Position numbers and translations under genes: made by a program. From the NCBI GenBank assembly GCA_035527455.1, contig DATLAN010000021.1, positions 1-6,089 on the forward strand: DNA of 6,089 bases, in the 5' to 3' direction. Positions 4,351 to 6,089 of this stretch are shown here, piece after piece. Position 1 is the first letter of the stretch, and each line of letters begins with the position of its first letter. Origin of the DNA: DATLAN01 sp035527455 (GTDB lineage Bacteria; Planctomycetota; Planctomycetia; Pirellulales; Thermoguttaceae). A model generated the notes under the pieces. That model was not told the origin of the DNA. It made no database searches and saw only the letters and a list, made by a program, of their open reading frames with translations.

Positions 4351-6089
4351 ATGCCGAAAACTCCCATCGCGGTTCTTTTCCTGCTGTCGGCGTCCGCCGC
4401 GGTAGTTGCGACCGGGGCGGAAACAGACGGCTCGCGCCCCAACATCCTCTGGATCACCTGCGAAGACATGAGCCCTCACCTGGGCTGTTACGGCGACGCG
4501 TACGCCGTCACGCCGAATCTCGATCGGTTGGCCGGGCAGGGCGTGCGATACACTGGGGCGTTCGCGGCCGCCAGCGTCTGCACGCCGGCCCGGTCCACGC
4601 TGATCACCGGTGTGTTCGCCAGTTCGCTGGGAACGCAGCACCTGCGAGGTCCCGTCCCGCTGCCGGCGGCAGTCCGGTGCTTCACGGAGTACCTGCGCGA
4701 GGCGGGTTACTATTGCAGCAACAACGTGAAGGAGGACTACAATTTCGCCACGCCGCCGGGCGCCTGGGACGAATCGTCGGGCGTGGCCCATTGGCGGAAC
4801 GGAAAACCGGAGCAGCCCTTTTTCAGCGTGTTCAACTTCACCACCACGCACCAGGGGCAAATCCGTTATTCGAAGGAACAATTCGAGCGGATCAACGCGC
4901 AACTGCCGCCGGAAGAGCGCCATGATCCGAGGCTTGCCCCGCTGCCGCCGTACTATCCCGACACGCCGATCGTCCGCCGCAACGTGGCCCAGCTTTACAC
5001 GCAAATCACCAAGATGGACAAGCAGGTGAAGCAACTGCTCGACCAGCTCGACGAGGACGGCCTGGCCGACGACACGATCGTCTTCTTCTACGCCGACCAC
5101 GGAACCGGGTTGCCGCGCGGCAAACGATGGCTGCACGACTCGGGCATCCGCGTGCCGTTGATTGTCCGGTTTCCCGAGAAGCATCGACACCTCGCCCCGG
5201 GCGAGCCGGGGACCACGGTCGATCGGCTGGTCAGCTTCGTCGATTTCGCCCCCACGGTGTTGAGCCTGGCCGGCCTGCCGATTCCCGACGCGATGCAAGG
5301 AACGGCGTTCCTCGGCCCCCGAGCGGGCACGCCTCGCCAATACGTTTTTGCGATTCGCGATCGCGTGGACGAGGTCTGCGAGTTCAGCCGGACGGTCCGC
5401 GACGATCGCTACCAGTACATCCGCAACTACATGCCGCACCGGCCGGTGATGCAGCATAGCACCTATTCCGAACAGACGCCCATCCGCCGGGAACTGCGTC
5501 GCCTGGCGGCCGAAGGGGAACTCGAGGGATCGCAGGCGTGGCTGATGCGCCCGACCAAAGCGGCGGAAGAGCTTTATGATACGCAAAACGACCCCAATGA
5601 GATATGTAATCTGGCCGATTCCCCGGAACACCAGGAGATTCTCGAGCGGATGCGCGACGCCCTTCGCGCCTGGATGGTCGAAACGCGCGATACCGGCCTG
5701 CTGCCGGAGGCCGAAATGCACGCCCGGGCGCAAAACGGCTCGCCTTACGACATGACCCGGCGGGCGGACGCGTTTCCTTTGACGCGGATTCTCGATGCGG
5801 CCGAACGGATCGGGAAAGGGCCGGCCGAGTTCGAGAAACTCCGCGGGCTGTTGGCCGATTCCGACCCGGCCGTGCGTTATTGGGGGGCGACGGGGCTGGC
5901 GGCGCTGGGCGGCGAGGCTCGAGGGGCCCAGGCGGAACTGACGCTCGCACTTCGCGACGGCAGCCCCAATGTCCGCATCGCCGCGGCCGAGGTCCTTTGC
6001 ACCCTGGGACACGAGAAGGATGCTTTGCCGGTGTTGGTGGGAGCCTTGCAGGACGCGGACCCGCGCGTCCGGCTCCACGCGGCGGCCGT
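4351..6089 (+). CDS. Exported type I sulfatase with C-terminal HEAT-like repeats (3' end outside window)
   Basis: Formylglycine-dependent sulfatase, likely removing sulfate esters or N-sulfate from polysaccharides outside the cytoplasm; 579 codons are present with no stop. A Sec signal peptide occupies about residues 1-23 (PK, then a hydrophobic core, cleavage perhaps after ATGA). The core starts RPNILWITCEDMSPHLGCYGD (29-49). Cys77 in C-T-P-A-R is the residue converted to formylglycine. Probable further active-site residues are His167, Asp249-His250 (YADHG) and Lys258 before WLHDSGIRVPL. ELYDTQNDPNEICNLA (407-422) is the usual motif near the end of the sulfatase domain. From about 485 come HEAT-like helical repeats with D/S-P-x-V-R at 505-509, 538-542 and 570-574, a 32-33 residue period, cut by the window edge. 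It resembles the SGSH/heparan N-sulfatase-like group; the substrate is unknown. ATG 4351 is chosen because it places the signal peptide at the N-terminus; the ribosome site (GAG at 4341-4343) is weak. Confidence 0.95.
   Translation, partial: MPKTPIAVLFLLSASAAVVATGAETDGSRPNILWITCEDMSPHLGCYGDAYAVTPNLDRLAGQGVRYTGAFAAASVCTPARSTLITGVFASSLGTQHLRGPVPLPAAVRCFTEYLREAGYYCSNNVKEDYNFATPPGAWDESSGVAHWRNGKPEQPFFSVFNFTTTHQGQIRYSKEQFERINAQLPPEERHDPRLAPLPPYYPDTPIVRRNVAQLYTQITKMDKQVKQLLDQLDEDGLADDTIVFFYADHGTGLPRGKRWLHDSGIRVPLIVRFPEKHRHLAPGEPGTTVDRLVSFVDFAPTVLSLAGLPIPDAMQGTAFLGPRAGTPRQYVFAIRDRVDEVCEFSRTVRDDRYQYIRNYMPHRPVMQHSTYSEQTPIRRELRRLAAEGELEGSQAWLMRPTKAAEELYDTQNDPNEICNLADSPEHQEILERMRDALRAWMVETRDTGLLPEAEMHARAQNGSPYDMTRRADAFPLTRILDAAERIGKGPAEFEKLRGLLADSDPAVRYWGATGLAALGGEARGAQAELTLALRDGSPNVRIAAAEVLCTLGHEKDALPVLVGALQDADPRVRLHAAA

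Noticed and set aside
3810..4469. 219-codon minus-strand frame over the small gene and the intergenic region
   Set aside because: It translates through a family B repeat and overlaps the start of the sulfatase. Composition is low-complexity and I recognise no transposase or other domain in it.
4333..6078. 581-codon open frame on the minus strand opposite the sulfatase
   Set aside because: It is exactly antisense to a gene with signal peptide, CxPxR motif and HEAT repeats. Long antisense frames are common in GC-rich coding DNA, and its protein is Arg/Gly-rich with no recognisable motif.

Overview
The window (roughly 60-65% G+C by eye) holds four genes, all on the + strand. The gene families suggest a Planctomycetes bacterium, perhaps of the Pirellulales type: a PurS-like domain fused to PurL next to a separate PurQ, a secreted sulfatase with a HEAT-repeat tail, and intergenic DNA full of short palindromic repeats. 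This placement is inferred from family knowledge, as no rRNA or other marker gene is present.

Layout: 1-2673 is the 3' part of purL, whose start lies before the window. 2674-2795 is a 122-base gap almost filled by a pair of inverted 26-bp repeats (family A). 2796-3575 is purQ, complete. 3576-3856 is intergenic, with a possible hairpin terminator, a single family A repeat and an inverted pair of a second repeat (family B, 31-bp arms). 3857-4045 is a small 62-residue gene of unknown function with a good ribosome binding site. 4046-4350 is intergenic, with a single family B repeat, a cluster of small palindromes and a short tandem repeat. 4351-6089 is the 5' part of an exported type I sulfatase that runs off the window end in HEAT-like repeats.

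PurL and PurQ together form FGAM synthase (purine biosynthesis step 4): PurQ releases ammonia from glutamine and PurL uses it with ATP to convert FGAR to FGAM. The small gene and the sulfatase have no visible link to purine synthesis and are probably separate transcription units. The most notable feature is the repeats. Each of two unrelated palindromic families occurs once as a near-perfect inverted doublet and once as a singlet. One doublet sits inside the purL-purQ operon, and the two families abut each other downstream of purQ. This pattern resembles REP/REPIN elements.
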